64,000 nt of DNA from Dyella japonica A8 (lineage in GTDB: Bacteria; Pseudomonadota; Gammaproteobacteria; Xanthomonadales; Rhodanobacteraceae), in the NCBI RefSeq assembly GCF_000725385.1, contig NZ_CP008884.1, forward strand, positions 3,224,001 to 3,288,000, written 5' to 3'. The position numbers were made by a program, and so were the translations under genes. A model generated the notes under the pieces. It was not told the DNA's origin and searched no databases. It saw only the letters and a list, made by a program, of their open reading frames with translations. This document shows positions 44,273-53,139 of the stretch, piece by piece; within the stretch, counting starts at the first letter, position 1; every line of letters starts with the position of its first letter.

Positions 44273-46567
44273 TCAAAGACTCAGCTTCAGGTCCGCCACG
44301 TACGTACGCTGCGGAAACGGGTGGTACAGGTAGTACTTCTGGTTGGTGACGTTGTCGATGCCGAACGACGCCGCCAGGTGCTCGTTGATCTGGTAGTGCG
44401 CACGCGCGTCGAATACCGTGAAGGTGTCGAACGCGCCGAACACATGCGGCGTGTTGTCGGTGTTGTCCAGTGTCGAGTACTGCCTGCCGCTGTAACGACC
44501 CGCGAGGGTGAACGCCCACGCCGCATCGGGGCGGTACGTCGCCATCGCCGTGGCTCGCCAACGCGGCACATAGGGCGCATGCTTGCCTTCCGAGGTGGTG
44601 CCCGCGGCGCTGGCGAAGCTGGTGTTCGAGAGGATGGTCGAATCGACGAAGGTCACGCTGGCGGACAGATCCAGTCCTTTCACCAGTGCGTTGCTCTTCT
44701 GCATCACCAGCTCGACGCCTCGATTGCGCAGCTTGCCCACGTTGCTCACGAACGTTACCGGCACGGCCACGTTCGGCAGGGTCGAGGTCTGCGATATCAA
44801 GGCATTCCGCGTGTTCTCCTGGAACAACGATACGCGCACCACGCCCTGGTCGATCGCATGCTCCACGGCCAGCTCGCCGCTGCGTGCGGTTTCCGGCTTC
44901 AGGTTGGGGTTGGGCACGCTGTAGGTCGAGCCCGTCTGCACCAGTTGATACAGTTCACCCACGGTGGGGAAGCGTATCGCCTTGGCCAGCGAGCCCGTGA
45001 TGCGCCAGTCGGGTGCCAGGCTCCACTGCAGCGTAGCCTTGGGCGAGAAACCATCGGCCTTTTCCACCGGCTGTTGCACGGCCGTCTTGCCGCTGAAGTT
45101 GTAGCCGTCGCTCGCCTTCCACCATTCGTAACGGCCGCCCACGGTGAGCAGCCAGGCAGGTGCCAGCTTCCAGGCATCCTGCAACCACAACGCCTGCGTC
45201 TGCGTCTTGCCGCGGCCCGCCGAATACAGCGTAGTGAGGCTGTCCGTGTCCCGCCAATCGCTCAGGTTGGTGGTGGGGTTGTTGAGCTTGTACTCATCCG
45301 CGTGCGCACCGGCGGACACTTCGTGCGCCCCGCCGTAACCCTGCGGCCGCCAGATCCCGGTGGCATCGGCGGTGGACCATTGCGTGCCCCCGTAGCTCGC
45401 CAGACGGCCGTTGGTGGCCAGCCCCGTGCCACTGGTGACGCCGGCCGGCTGCCACTGATTGTCCTTGAGGAAAGCGTAATGCGTCACCACGAACGAAGCG
45501 TCGTAGTCACCCTTGGTATCCGACTTCAGAGACAGGCCCTGCATCAGGTGATGCGCGCTGAGCCGATAGGTGTTGCTGGCGAACCCGGCTACCTTGCCGT
45601 AGGTCGGATCACCGGCGGCATCCGCCAGGTACGTATCCGTGCGCGACTGGCCGTGGTTGCTCCAGTAGCCCACCAGATAGCTTGCCCTCCACTGGGGCGT
45701 GATGTCGTAGGTCAGCTCGCCGTTGAGATCCAGCATGCGCGTATGCAGCAGGCCGCCCGCGCCATAGACGTTCGCCACCTGGCCGGTCTTGTTCAGCGCC
45801 GGAATCGTGCCTCTGGTGCCGGCCGGCGTGTTGTTGCCCGTGATGATCGACAACGGCTGGCTGAAGCTGTTCATCGCGCTGGCGCCAAAGAACCAGCCCA
45901 GCTTGCCACTGCGCCCACCGGCCGTAAGGCTGGTCTGGCTGGTGCTGTAGTCGCCGTGCGTGCCGTACAGGTCGAAGGACTGTACCGCCTCGGTCTGCTT
46001 GATGGTTACCTCGGTCTTGTCGGGCATGCGCGTCACGATATGCATGACGCCACCCATCGCGTTGCCCGCATACGCGGCGGAATACGGCCCGTACATCATG
46101 TCGATGTGGTCGACAGCCTCCGGCGAGGTCATGCCCCAGCGCGGCGCACCGATGGTGTTGTTGTTGGCGATCAACGCCGAGATCGGGATGTCATCGATAT
46201 ACACCAGCGTGCGCGCACTGGAGTTGACGCCCCAGGTACGCGTGGCAAGCACCGGCTGCGTATCGCCGTAGTTGCGCTTGCGGACGAACAGGCTGGGCAG
46301 GTATTTCGCCGCGTCTTCCACGTCCACCAGGTTCACGGTGGCCTCGACCTGCTCGGCGGGCACGGATACCACCGTGGCGGGAAAGCCCGGCGCGACCAGC
46401 TTCTGCGTGGCGGCGGAAACCTTCACCGGATCCAGGCTGGTCACCGTCTTGTCGGCGGCCGCGGGTTCCGGCGGATCGTCAGGCCCGCCCTGGGCCATGG
46501 CGATGGATGAAGCAAGCAACGTGAGCGGCAGCCCAAGGGCCGCCCCACGCAAAAAGGAAAAGCGCAT
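44273..46567 (-). CDS. TonB-dependent outer-membrane receptor
   Basis: 764 aa. Signal peptide FLRGAALGLPLTLLASSIAMA; plug domain about 40-180 (VEDAAKYLPSLFVRKRNYGD, TRTWGVNSSARTLVYIDDIP, GPYSAAYAGNAMGGVMHIVTR); then the 22-strand barrel ending in YVADLKLSL with a terminal hydrophobic residue. The substrate cannot be read from sequence. The next gene upstream encodes a Met-rich DUF2946 protein, a pairing often seen with copper-related receptors, so copper or a copper complex is a guess. Confidence 0.92.
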   Translation of the reverse strand: MRFSFLRGAALGLPLTLLASSIAMAQGGPDDPPEPAAADKTVTSLDPVKVSAATQKLVAPGFPATVVSVPAEQVEATVNLVDVEDAAKYLPSLFVRKRNYGDTQPVLATRTWGVNSSARTLVYIDDIPISALIANNNTIGAPRWGMTSPEAVDHIDMMYGPYSAAYAGNAMGGVMHIVTRMPDKTEVTIKQTEAVQSFDLYGTHGDYSTSQTSLTAGGRSGKLGWFFGASAMNSFSQPLSIITGNNTPAGTRGTIPALNKTGQVANVYGAGGLLHTRMLDLNGELTYDITPQWRASYLVGYWSNHGQSRTDTYLADAAGDPTYGKVAGFASNTYRLSAHHLMQGLSLKSDTKGDYDASFVVTHYAFLKDNQWQPAGVTSGTGLATNGRLASYGGTQWSTADATGIWRPQGYGGAHEVSAGAHADEYKLNNPTTNLSDWRDTDSLTTLYSAGRGKTQTQALWLQDAWKLAPAWLLTVGGRYEWWKASDGYNFSGKTAVQQPVEKADGFSPKATLQWSLAPDWRITGSLAKAIRFPTVGELYQLVQTGSTYSVPNPNLKPETARSGELAVEHAIDQGVVRVSLFQENTRNALISQTSTLPNVAVPVTFVSNVGKLRNRGVELVMQKSNALVKGLDLSASVTFVDSTILSNTSFASAAGTTSEGKHAPYVPRWRATAMATYRPDAAWAFTLAGRYSGRQYSTLDNTDNTPHVFGAFDTFTVFDARAHYQINEHLAASFGIDNVTNQKYYLYHPFPQRTYVADLKLSL

Positions 46568-46735
46568 GACATGAATTCCAGACTGTCCAGCACCGCTGGG
46601 CGGCGCATGGCGAAGGCACGGCAGGCACGGGCAACAGGCGCACCCACGCGACTCCACGCGTGTTCACGCCCATACCCTGTGTCGCCGTCGAAAGCAGTCA
46701 GTGGCGCACGACGTGCACGCCAGGCTGCATGAGCG

Positions 46736-47185
46736 TCATCCCGGCAGGATGGACGGTGGCCCCCGCGGATTTGCGCTGAGCACTGGCTGTGCGTGCCACG
46801 ACGCAGGCGTGGACATGGCCGGTGCGATCACCGGCAAGGGGGTCGCCAGAAGAAGGGCGACGACTCCGCCCGAAAGCAGCGGCGTGTGCGAAAGCAGCAC
46901 GCAGTAGCCGCAGTGATCCAGATGCTGGGCAGGATCGCCCGGCATATCGGGCGCAGGGGGCGTGCCTGGCGTATGCACCATGCCGGGCATATCCGGCATA
47001 CCGGGCATGGCAGGCATGGACGAATGGTCGCCACCTTGCCCCTGCATGGCGCTTGCGTACGCCGGAGCCCAGCCCGGGAGGGCGCGCGAAATGGTCGGCG
47101 CGGCCACGAGCAGCCACATGGCGGCGATAGCCAGCCACGCAACAAAGCGCCGTGATGTCCTGCGTCGGATCAAACGTTTCCCCAA
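46736..47185 (-). CDS. DUF2946-family membrane protein, Met-rich
   Basis: 149 aa. N-terminal membrane anchor WLAIAAMWLLVAAPTI, then a Met/Pro-rich repeat MPAMPGMPDMPGM (about 57-69), the family motif LDHCGYCVLLSH and a second hydrophobic segment GGVVALLLATPLPVIA. The Met repeats and His/Cys motif could bind Cu(I). Same strand as the TonB receptor, about 170 bp upstream of it. Confidence 0.75.
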   Translation of the reverse strand: MGKRLIRRRTSRRFVAWLAIAAMWLLVAAPTISRALPGWAPAYASAMQGQGGDHSSMPAMPGMPDMPGMVHTPGTPPAPDMPGDPAQHLDHCGYCVLLSHTPLLSGGVVALLLATPLPVIAPAMSTPASWHAQPVLSANPRGPPSILPG

Positions 47186-47271
47186 CCCTTGAGTGGGCTC
47201 CAGACATCATCGCATGAGCGGAGCGTTCTGGCACCGCCCGTCAGGTGCGGCGTGGCGTCGCCCCGCGTAAC

Positions 47272-47754
47272 TCAGCCTGCCGCTTTCTTGATGAGCGATG
47301 CCAGCGTCGCCTCATCGGCCGCCGTCAGCGCCGTCAGTGCGAAGGCCGTGGGCCACATGTGGCCGTCGTCAAGCGTCGCCTCCTGCATGAAGCCAAAGGT
47401 CGCGTACCGCGTCTTGAATTTTTCCGCGCTCTGAAAAAAGCAGACGACCTTGCCGTCCTTGGCATACGCCGGCATGCCGTACCAGAGTTTCGGCGAAAGC
47501 CCCGGCGCGTTGGCTTTGACGAGCGCATGCAGCCGTTCGCCCAGTGTGCGATCCAGCGCCGCCATCCCGGCGATTTTCGCAAGCACAGCGCCTTCGTCGT
47601 CCACCTTGCCGCCGCGCCGACGGCCGGGCGCGGAAGCCTTGAGCTCCTCGGCGCGCTCCTTCATGGCGGCCTGCTCCTCGACAGAGAACTTCCCGGCAGG
47701 TTTCTTTGCCGCCTTGCCGACCCTTGGGCTGCTCGACGCCTTTTTCCCGGACAT
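47272..47754 (-). CDS. DUF1801 (YdhG/YjhX-like) protein with basic N-terminus
   Basis: 160 aa. The start at 47754 is supported by GGAGAAGG upstream; an earlier ATG (47796) is less likely. A Lys/Arg-rich tail (residues 2-45) precedes the DUF1801 core: LVKANAPGLSPKLWYGMPAYAKDGKVVCFFQ and YATFGFMQEATLDDG. Members include Bacillus Fra-like iron chaperones, but no function is assured. It neighbours a second DUF1801 gene. Confidence 0.78.
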   Translation of the reverse strand: MSGKKASSSPRVGKAAKKPAGKFSVEEQAAMKERAEELKASAPGRRRGGKVDDEGAVLAKIAGMAALDRTLGERLHALVKANAPGLSPKLWYGMPAYAKDGKVVCFFQSAEKFKTRYATFGFMQEATLDDGHMWPTAFALTALTAADEATLASLIKKAAG

Positions 47755-47814
47755 GGGTACCTTCTCCGTTGCGACAAGTTTCCGGGGCCGATCCATCCCG
47801 GCCCATGCCCACCA

Positions 47815-48234
47815 TCACTTGCTGGCGCTTTTGGCGGCTTTCGTCCGTGGCCGGGCGGGTGCGTTCTTCTTGAGGTTCGCGCGGTTGTAGGCAATCGCGG
47901 CGCGTACGAGTTGCTTCAGTGCGCGCTTGTCGATCTTGTCGCCCTCGTGGAAATCGATGGCCCGCCACTTACCGCCATCCAGCCCTGCATTGAACAGCCC
48001 GCCAGGATCATCCAGCTGCGCGCCGTGCATGAAGGTGATCTTCACTTTCTCCTTGTGCGCATTGGCCACCGCGATCATGCCGTCACATGACCACACCGGA
48101 CTGCCCATCCATTTCCATTCCTCCATGATGCCCTTGTCGGCACCGAGCATGGTTTCGCGCAAACCGGCCAGCGTCTTGCCCCGCCAGTCCGTGATGCCTG
48201 CAATCAGCTGGTCGATGCGTTCTGACGGATTCAT
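47815..48234 (-). CDS. DUF1801 protein, second copy
   Basis: 139 aa. MNPSERIDQLIAGITDWRGKTLAGL, then EEWKWMGSPVWSCDGMIAVANAHKEKVKITFMHGA, the fold-typical segment. The basic tail is at the C-terminus here (KKNAPARPRTKAAK), the mirror of the neighbour. Sixty bp separate it from the next DUF1801 gene on the same strand, probably one transcript. Confidence 0.8.
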   Translation of the reverse strand: MNPSERIDQLIAGITDWRGKTLAGLRETMLGADKGIMEEWKWMGSPVWSCDGMIAVANAHKEKVKITFMHGAQLDDPGGLFNAGLDGGKWRAIDFHEGDKIDKRALKQLVRAAIAYNRANLKKNAPARPRTKAAKSASK

Positions 48235-48456
48235 CGTGTCACTGCTCCTGGCATGCCTGAAGGGACGGGAACACGGCTTGGGGGTGCACCGCGCCAGCGC
48301 ATACTGCCGCCACGCCGCGTGCGATACAAACCCCTTTCGTCACCCATCACGGTATTCAGAACACTCCCCGGGCTCCCCGGCGGCGTGCAAAAATTCCACA
48401 CCCTGCACTACGCGCCTGCCTGGCGCTGGGCGGGCACACTCAAGGAAAACGCACGC

Positions 48457-49068
48457 ATGACCACGCTGCTGCTGATTCGGCATGGCGAAGTGGAAGGCAT
48501 CACCCCACCCACGTTTCGCGGCCGACTGGATCTGGCGCTGACCGAGAACGGCAGGCATCAGATCGCGCTCACGCGCGATCACCTCAGCCGCCACTGGAAG
48601 CTCGACGCGATCTACTGCAGTCCGCTGTCGCGCTGCGTACTTACCGCCGGCGGCATTGGCAGCGCCTTCGGCCTCGAAGGCGTCACGCAAGCCGGCTTGA
48701 TCGACATCGATTACGGCAACTGGAGCAGCCTGCCGGTGGCCGACGTCGAACAACGCTGGCCGCACGAAGCCAGCTTCTGGAAAACCGCGCCGCACCGGTT
48801 CCGCATCCCCGGCGGCGAGTCGCTGCAGGAAGTGGCCGCCCGGGCGACTGACACGCTCGCCGCCATACTCGATGCCCATCCACAGCAGACCGTCGCCGTG
48901 GTCACGCACGACAGCGTGATCCGCGTGCTGCTCTGTCATCTGGCTGGGCTTCCGCTGTCCAGTTACTGGCTGTTCCAGCCATCACCCTGCGGAATAAGCG
49001 TGATCCACGCTGGCGATGGCTTCGCGATCCCGGCCATCAACCACACCCAGCACCTGCTGCAGCCCTGA
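48457..49068 (+). CDS. histidine phosphatase (phosphoglycerate mutase-like)
   Basis: 203 aa. LLLIRHGEVEG gives the phosphohistidine RHG; the second His is in VVTHDSVIRVLLCHL, and the core Arg in YCSPLSRCVLTA. Resembles CobC/alpha-ribazole phosphatase in size, but no cobalamin genes are adjacent, so substrate assignment would be unsafe. Start chosen at 48457 because it directly precedes the catalytic strand. Confidence 0.87.
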   Translation: MTTLLLIRHGEVEGITPPTFRGRLDLALTENGRHQIALTRDHLSRHWKLDAIYCSPLSRCVLTAGGIGSAFGLEGVTQAGLIDIDYGNWSSLPVADVEQRWPHEASFWKTAPHRFRIPGGESLQEVAARATDTLAAILDAHPQQTVAVVTHDSVIRVLLCHLAGLPLSSYWLFQPSPCGISVIHAGDGFAIPAINHTQHLLQP

Positions 49069-49118
49069 CACTTCGCGCCAAGCTTCCGCGCGGACCGGGA
49101 TGAAACCGGGCGGAAACA

Positions 49119-49150
49119 ACGAAGGCCCTGCATACCGGCAGGGCCTTCGT
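49119..49150. terminator. bidirectional rho-independent terminator
   Basis: 13-bp perfect stem ACGAAGGCCCTGC / GCAGGGCCTTCGT with a 6-base loop (ATACCG), followed by TTGTTG on plus and TGTTTCC on minus. It separates the convergent phosphatase and small exported protein genes. Confidence 0.8.
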
Positions 49151-49260
49151 TTGTTGTGCACCTCAACGCGCCGCCGCTACCGATAAGGGAACCGCGCCGG
49201 GCCACCCGTCGCGATACCACTTGCTCATCCCATCATCGTGCCTGGCGCAGCACCGGTGCA

Positions 49261-49536
49261 TTAGTGCCCTTTGCCCTTGGTCTTGGTCAGACCCTTGCCG
49301 TGGGACTTGTCGCGCGCCACGCCGCGCACTTCCGGCCCCACCTTCTCGTCGGCAGCCTTGGCGGACTTGGCTTCGGCGGATACGGCATCACCGTGCGCGT
49401 CGTGGTTCATCGACATGCTGGCCGGCATGCCGCCAGAGGCGCCCGGGCCGCCGCCACCGTGTCCATGCTGCGCCGACGCCATCAACGGCATGGCAAAGAG
49501 CGAAGCGACCAATGCAAGAGGAATGAGTTTGCGCAT
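49261..49536 (-). CDS. small exported protein, 91 aa
   Basis: Signal peptide MRKLIPLALVASLFAMPLMASA (cleavage about 22), then a Gly/His/Met-rich start (HGHGGGGPGASGG, PASMSMNHDAHG) and a Lys-rich end (KSHGKGLTKTKGKGH). Low-complexity, probably disordered, possibly metal-binding. The open frame continues far upstream, but the signal peptide fixes the start. Function unknown. Confidence 0.7.
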   Translation of the reverse strand: MRKLIPLALVASLFAMPLMASAQHGHGGGGPGASGGMPASMSMNHDAHGDAVSAEAKSAKAADEKVGPEVRGVARDKSHGKGLTKTKGKGH

Positions 49537-49742
49537 GACATGGCTCCTGTTCACGGAAAAGCACGGCGGCGTCTGCCGCGTGGGCGGTGAACGAAACATG
49601 GGCCCGGCGCGCCATACCGGCGATGAATGAAACGGCCCGGATTCCGATGCCCGGCATTTCCGTTCAGCACCGCTTTCTCTTCTGTCAGCGAACTGAAAGG
49701 CCGCAGCCGGCAGGCATTGGCCCGACGGCAAGGCTCTCGGGA

Positions 49743-50870
49743 TCAGGCATGCGTGGCGCGGTCACGCCCTTCATGCTTGGAGCGATAAAGCGCTTCGTCG
49801 GCCCTTGCCAGTGCGGCATCGAAAGTTTCGCCTCGCCGCACTTGCGTCACGCCAAAGCTGGCGCTGACGCGTTCGAGGTTCGTATCGTGCGCGAACGCCT
49901 CCGGCACGGAGCAACGCAGGCGCTCGACCAGCGCCATGGCATCCGCCCGGGGCGTCTGCGGCAGCAACAGCACGAACTCTTCGCCACCGATGCGCGCCAC
50001 CACGTCGTGCGCGCGCAGGCTGGTCTTGAGGTGTTGCGCGAAACGCAGCAGCACGTCATCGCCCGCCGCATGCCCCAGCCTGTCGTTGATCGCCTTGAAG
50101 TAGTCCAGGTCAACCACGACCACGGTCAGCGGTTCCGCCTTGCGCGCCGTACCCAGCAAGGCGCGGATGGCGTCTTCCACGCCGCGACGGTTAAGCAGGC
50201 CGGTCAGCGCGTCGGTGCGTGCCTGTTGCTGCAAGCCCTTCGCCAGGTCGGATGCCACGATCAGCAGCGTCATCACGCCGGTGCCGATCATGCCGGTCGG
50301 CGTACCGATGGAAAGCACAAGGATAAAGGCCTTGTCGCTGATGATGCCGCCCGGCCTGGCCAGCTCCGCCGCCACGCCCACGCTCATCGCGTATAGACCG
50401 TAGAAGATCATGATCCACCGCGCGAGCGCGCCGGTGCCACGCTTGTGCCACAGCGTGGCGACGATCCAGCCCACCATGTAAGCATCGCCAGTCGCCGTCA
50501 GGAGGCGCGAGGTGGCGCGCCACGTCTGCGAATGATCGATCCACTCCCAGAGAATCCATACAGTGAAGACCAGCCAGCCCGCCATGACGCCCCGGGATGA
50601 GCGCGACGCCCGCCGGCGGAATCCCCACGCCAGCAAGGCGAAGCTGGCCACCGACGCATGGCAGGCCAGCGTGGCGAACAACTCCACCTGACCTGGCCAG
50701 ATCTGTCCCGCCGTGCGTAGGCCGTGGCCCACGGCGGCCGCCAGGAATGACCCGGCCCACAGCGCCGCGTGCCGCTCCAGCCCGAACCGTCGCCAGGCCA
50801 CCAGTAGCGCAAGCCCGAACATCAGGCTGATGACGACGATGCTGCCCGAGGTAATGAGAGAGGAAAGCAC
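49743..50870 (-). CDS. diguanylate cyclase with N-terminal membrane domain
   Basis: About 375 aa from a GTG at 50870 (VLSSLITSGSIVVISLMFGL). Longer in-frame starts exist (to 51017), but they add a non-membrane, low-homology tail and run into a repeat. Six or so membrane helices (to about residue 205), then a GGDEF domain: DALTGLLNRRGVEDAI, DLDYFKAINDRLGHAAGDDVL, and the active site ARIGGEEF (GGEEF, active form). I see no clear RxxD inhibitory site upstream. Makes cyclic-di-GMP. Confidence 0.88.
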   Translation of the reverse strand: MLSSLITSGSIVVISLMFGLALLVAWRRFGLERHAALWAGSFLAAAVGHGLRTAGQIWPGQVELFATLACHASVASFALLAWGFRRRASRSSRGVMAGWLVFTVWILWEWIDHSQTWRATSRLLTATGDAYMVGWIVATLWHKRGTGALARWIMIFYGLYAMSVGVAAELARPGGIISDKAFILVLSIGTPTGMIGTGVMTLLIVASDLAKGLQQQARTDALTGLLNRRGVEDAIRALLGTARKAEPLTVVVVDLDYFKAINDRLGHAAGDDVLLRFAQHLKTSLRAHDVVARIGGEEFVLLLPQTPRADAMALVERLRCSVPEAFAHDTNLERVSASFGVTQVRRGETFDAALARADEALYRSKHEGRDRATHA

Positions 50871-51011
50871 GCGGCATCTCGGTGAGGGCGACGGGAACAA
50901 CCGGCAACGCACACAGCGCCACCGCCGTGTGGCATGCGTGCACCAAGCCGGTATCGGCCACGACGTGGCTGGCTTTAGCGCCGCTAACAGAACCCCGCGA
51001 GATCCCAGCTC

Positions 51012-51039
51012 CGTCATTCCGGACTGCGCCGGAATGACG
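51012..51039. repeat. short REP-like palindrome
   Basis: CGTCATTCCGG and CCGGAATGACG arms around ACTGCG. The arms share CGTCATTCC/GGAATGACG with the large element at 19614-19775, so this is probably another member of the same dispersed repeat family. Confidence 0.65.
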
Positions 51040-51099
51040 AATGCGAGATGTCACTGAGTTTTGTTTGCGGCTCTTACCAGCGCACCGGCAGCAGCGGAC

Positions 51100-51699
51100 T
51101 TACGCTGCGCCGGCTATGGCCTGCAGCACCTGCCGACGCCCGTCGTCGAGTACCTCCTCGGCAAGTGCGGGTGCCGCCTCGGCCACCGCACGCGAGAGCA
51201 CCAGCGAACCGACCATCTGGCTGAAAAGCGTCACCGCCTTTTTCCGCTTCTCCTGCGGGCTCTCGCCATCCATCAACGCGGCCAACTGGTCGATGTTCCA
51301 CGACAGGCCGTGCGCATAGGATTGCCGCGCCTCCGGCCCCAGCCGCCGGACATCGCCCGCATATGCGGTCAGCGGGCAGCCCGATTCGATGTTGGCCAGG
51401 TGCTCGGTGGACAGGTACCACTCCGCGTATTGCCGCATGGGGTCCGCCGCCTTCGCATGCGCCGCGTCGAAGCCAGCGAGGAGCAGGTTCGCGCCGTCTT
51501 CCATCGCCTTGTCCATGGCGGCGGCCACCAGGGCGTCCTTGGATTTGAAGTGGTTGTAGAAGCCGCCCTGGGTGAAGCCGGCGGCCTTGGTCAGCTCCGA
51601 CAGGCCCACATCAGCCACCCCGCGCTCGCGAAAGAGCTTCTCTGCCGCGGTGACGATGGCTTCTTTGTTTTCAATGGCTTGGCGCTTGGAGACACCCAT
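51100..51699 (-). CDS. TetR-family repressor
   Basis: 199 aa. HTH at about 8-55: NKEAIVTAAEKLFRERGVADVGLSELTKAAGFTQGGFYNHFKSK. The C-terminal domain resembles the TetR_C_16/YcnC-like group. The start at 51699 begins MGVSKRQAIENKEAI. Divergent from a SnoaL-like gene and an SDR; two near-identical palindromes lie in the 168-bp space between, the expected sites for this protein. Confidence 0.92.
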   Translation of the reverse strand: MGVSKRQAIENKEAIVTAAEKLFRERGVADVGLSELTKAAGFTQGGFYNHFKSKDALVAAAMDKAMEDGANLLLAGFDAAHAKAADPMRQYAEWYLSTEHLANIESGCPLTAYAGDVRRLGPEARQSYAHGLSWNIDQLAALMDGESPQEKRKKAVTLFSQMVGSLVLSRAVAEAAPALAEEVLDDGRRQVLQAIAGAA

Positions 51700-51744
51700 A
51701 TTCCTACTCCCATTCAACGGTTCAATGGCGGCCATCCGAAAAAA

Positions 51745-51762
51745 CAATGGTGATCACCATTG
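51745..51762. promoter_or_regulatory. TetR operator 1
   Basis: Perfect 18-bp palindrome CAATGGTGATCACCATTG, 46 bp from the regulator start. Confidence 0.75.
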
Positions 51763-51797
51763 ACACGGGATTTCCGCAGGACCATCCTACATCACGT

Positions 51798-51815
51798 CAA
51801 TGGCGGTCACCATTG
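51798..51815. promoter_or_regulatory. TetR operator 2
   Basis: CAATGGCGGTCACCATTG, differing from operator 1 at two positions of the left arm. Spacing start to start is 53 bp (about five helical turns); 53 bp before the SnoaL-like ATG. Confidence 0.72.
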
Positions 51816-51867
51816 TGTTTCAGGCCGACCCGCCGCCCAACCATCCGTCATCGAAGAGGACACGACC

Positions 51868-52269
51868 ATGTCAAAGACCTCACCCGAACAGAACAAGGCC
51901 CTCGTCATCGAGGCTTTCAACACCTTGTTCAACCAGCGCGACTACGACGCCGCCGAGCGCTTCTGGTCCGACAAGTACATCCAGCACAGCGCGCATATCG
52001 AACCGGGCCGCGACGGCCTGTTCAACCTGGTGCGCAGCATCCCGGACACCCTGCATTACGAGCACGGCCTGATCCTGGCCGAAGGCGACTACGTGATCGT
52101 GCACGGGCGTTTCACTGGCCACGGCCGCCCGGCCGCGTGGATTGCCGCCGACGTCGTGCGCATGGAAAACGGCAAGCTTGCCGAGCACTGGGACGTACTG
52201 CAGGACGAAGCCACCCAAACGGAATCCAGGAGCGGCCTGCCCATGTTCGGCAACCGCTTTCCCGCCTGA
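51868..52269 (+). CDS. SnoaL-like (NTF2-fold) protein
   Basis: 133 aa. ALVIEAFNTLFNQRDYDAAERFWSDKYIQHS, then VHGRFTGHG and WDVLQDEA, the usual pattern of SnoaL-like polyketide cyclase relatives. Start at 51868, well placed behind GAAGAGGA. Immediately downstream of the twin TetR operators and followed by an SDR; such pairs are commonly TetR-inducible. Substrate unknown. Confidence 0.87.
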   Translation: MSKTSPEQNKALVIEAFNTLFNQRDYDAAERFWSDKYIQHSAHIEPGRDGLFNLVRSIPDTLHYEHGLILAEGDYVIVHGRFTGHGRPAAWIAADVVRMENGKLAEHWDVLQDEATQTESRSGLPMFGNRFPA

Positions 52270-52307
52270 TCTTTAGCCAATCTGATCCCCATCCCAGGAG
52301 TATCGTC

Positions 52308-53066
52308 ATGAAACTCAACGGCAACACCATCCTCATCACCGGCGGCGGCTCGGGCATTGGTCGCGCACTCGCCGAGGCACTGCACAAGCGCGGCAACAAG
52401 GTGATCATCGCCGGCCGTCGCCGCAGCCATCTCGACGCCGTCATCACCGCCAACCCCGGCATGGAAGCGGTGGAACTTGACATCACCGACCCGGCAAGCA
52501 TCGAACGCGTAGCCACCAGGCTGGTCGCGGAACACCCGGAACTCAACGTGCTGATCAACAATGCCGGCATCATGCAGGCCGACGACGTGGCCGGAAAGAT
52601 CGACGATGCCCTGCTTACCGCCACCATGACCACCAACGTGCTCGGCCCGATCCGCATGACCTCCGCGCTGATCGAACACCTCAAGCGCAAGGAACACGCC
52701 GTGGTGGCGTACACCAGCTCCGTGCTCGCCTTCGTGCCCATGGCGGTCACCGGCATCTATTCGGCTACCAAGGCAGCGATTCATTCCTACGTGTTGTCGC
52801 AGCGTTTCATGCTGCGCAACACCGGCGTGCGCGTGCTCGAGATCGCGCCGCCGTGGGTGCGCACCGAACTCATGAACAGCCAGGAGGCCGAACAGGCCAT
52901 GCCGCTGGATCAGTTCATCGCTGAAACCATGACCGTGCTCGGCACCGACGCCGATGAGATCCTGGTCGAGGCCGCCAAGGGCTTCCGCGCCAATGTCGGC
53001 CCGGGCGAGCACGCGCTGGTCAACGGCTTCAACGAGCAGGCGCTTGCGTTGTTTGCCACGGCCTGA
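52308..53066 (+). CDS. short-chain dehydrogenase/reductase (DltE-like)
   Basis: 252 aa. Cofactor motif TGGGSGIGRALAEAL (12-26), NNAG in LINNAGIM, catalytic Ser in YTSSVLAF and YxxxK in YSATKAAIHSY. Arg-rich AGRRRSHLD after beta-2 suggests NADP preference. CAGGAG 7 bp upstream of the ATG. Second gene of the TetR-controlled pair. Confidence 0.93.
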   Translation: MKLNGNTILITGGGSGIGRALAEALHKRGNKVIIAGRRRSHLDAVITANPGMEAVELDITDPASIERVATRLVAEHPELNVLINNAGIMQADDVAGKIDDALLTATMTTNVLGPIRMTSALIEHLKRKEHAVVAYTSSVLAFVPMAVTGIYSATKAAIHSYVLSQRFMLRNTGVRVLEIAPPWVRTELMNSQEAEQAMPLDQFIAETMTVLGTDADEILVEAAKGFRANVGPGEHALVNGFNEQALALFATA

Positions 53067-53086
53067 CCAGAACGTCTCGCTACAGC

Positions 53087-53119
53087 AAAAAAAAGCCCCG
53101 GGAAAACAGCCCCGGGGCT
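53087..53119 (-). terminator. rho-independent terminator of the autotransporter gene
   Basis: Stem AGCCCCGGG / CCCGGGGCT followed on the minus strand by eight T. It also faces the convergent SDR gene. Confidence 0.8.
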
Positions 53120-53139
53120 CGTTCATGCACAGATGACGC

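Noticed and set aside
48457..49068. Alpha-ribazole phosphatase (CobC)
   Set aside because: Size and motifs fit the wide histidine phosphatase family, but no cobalamin genes are in the neighbourhood.
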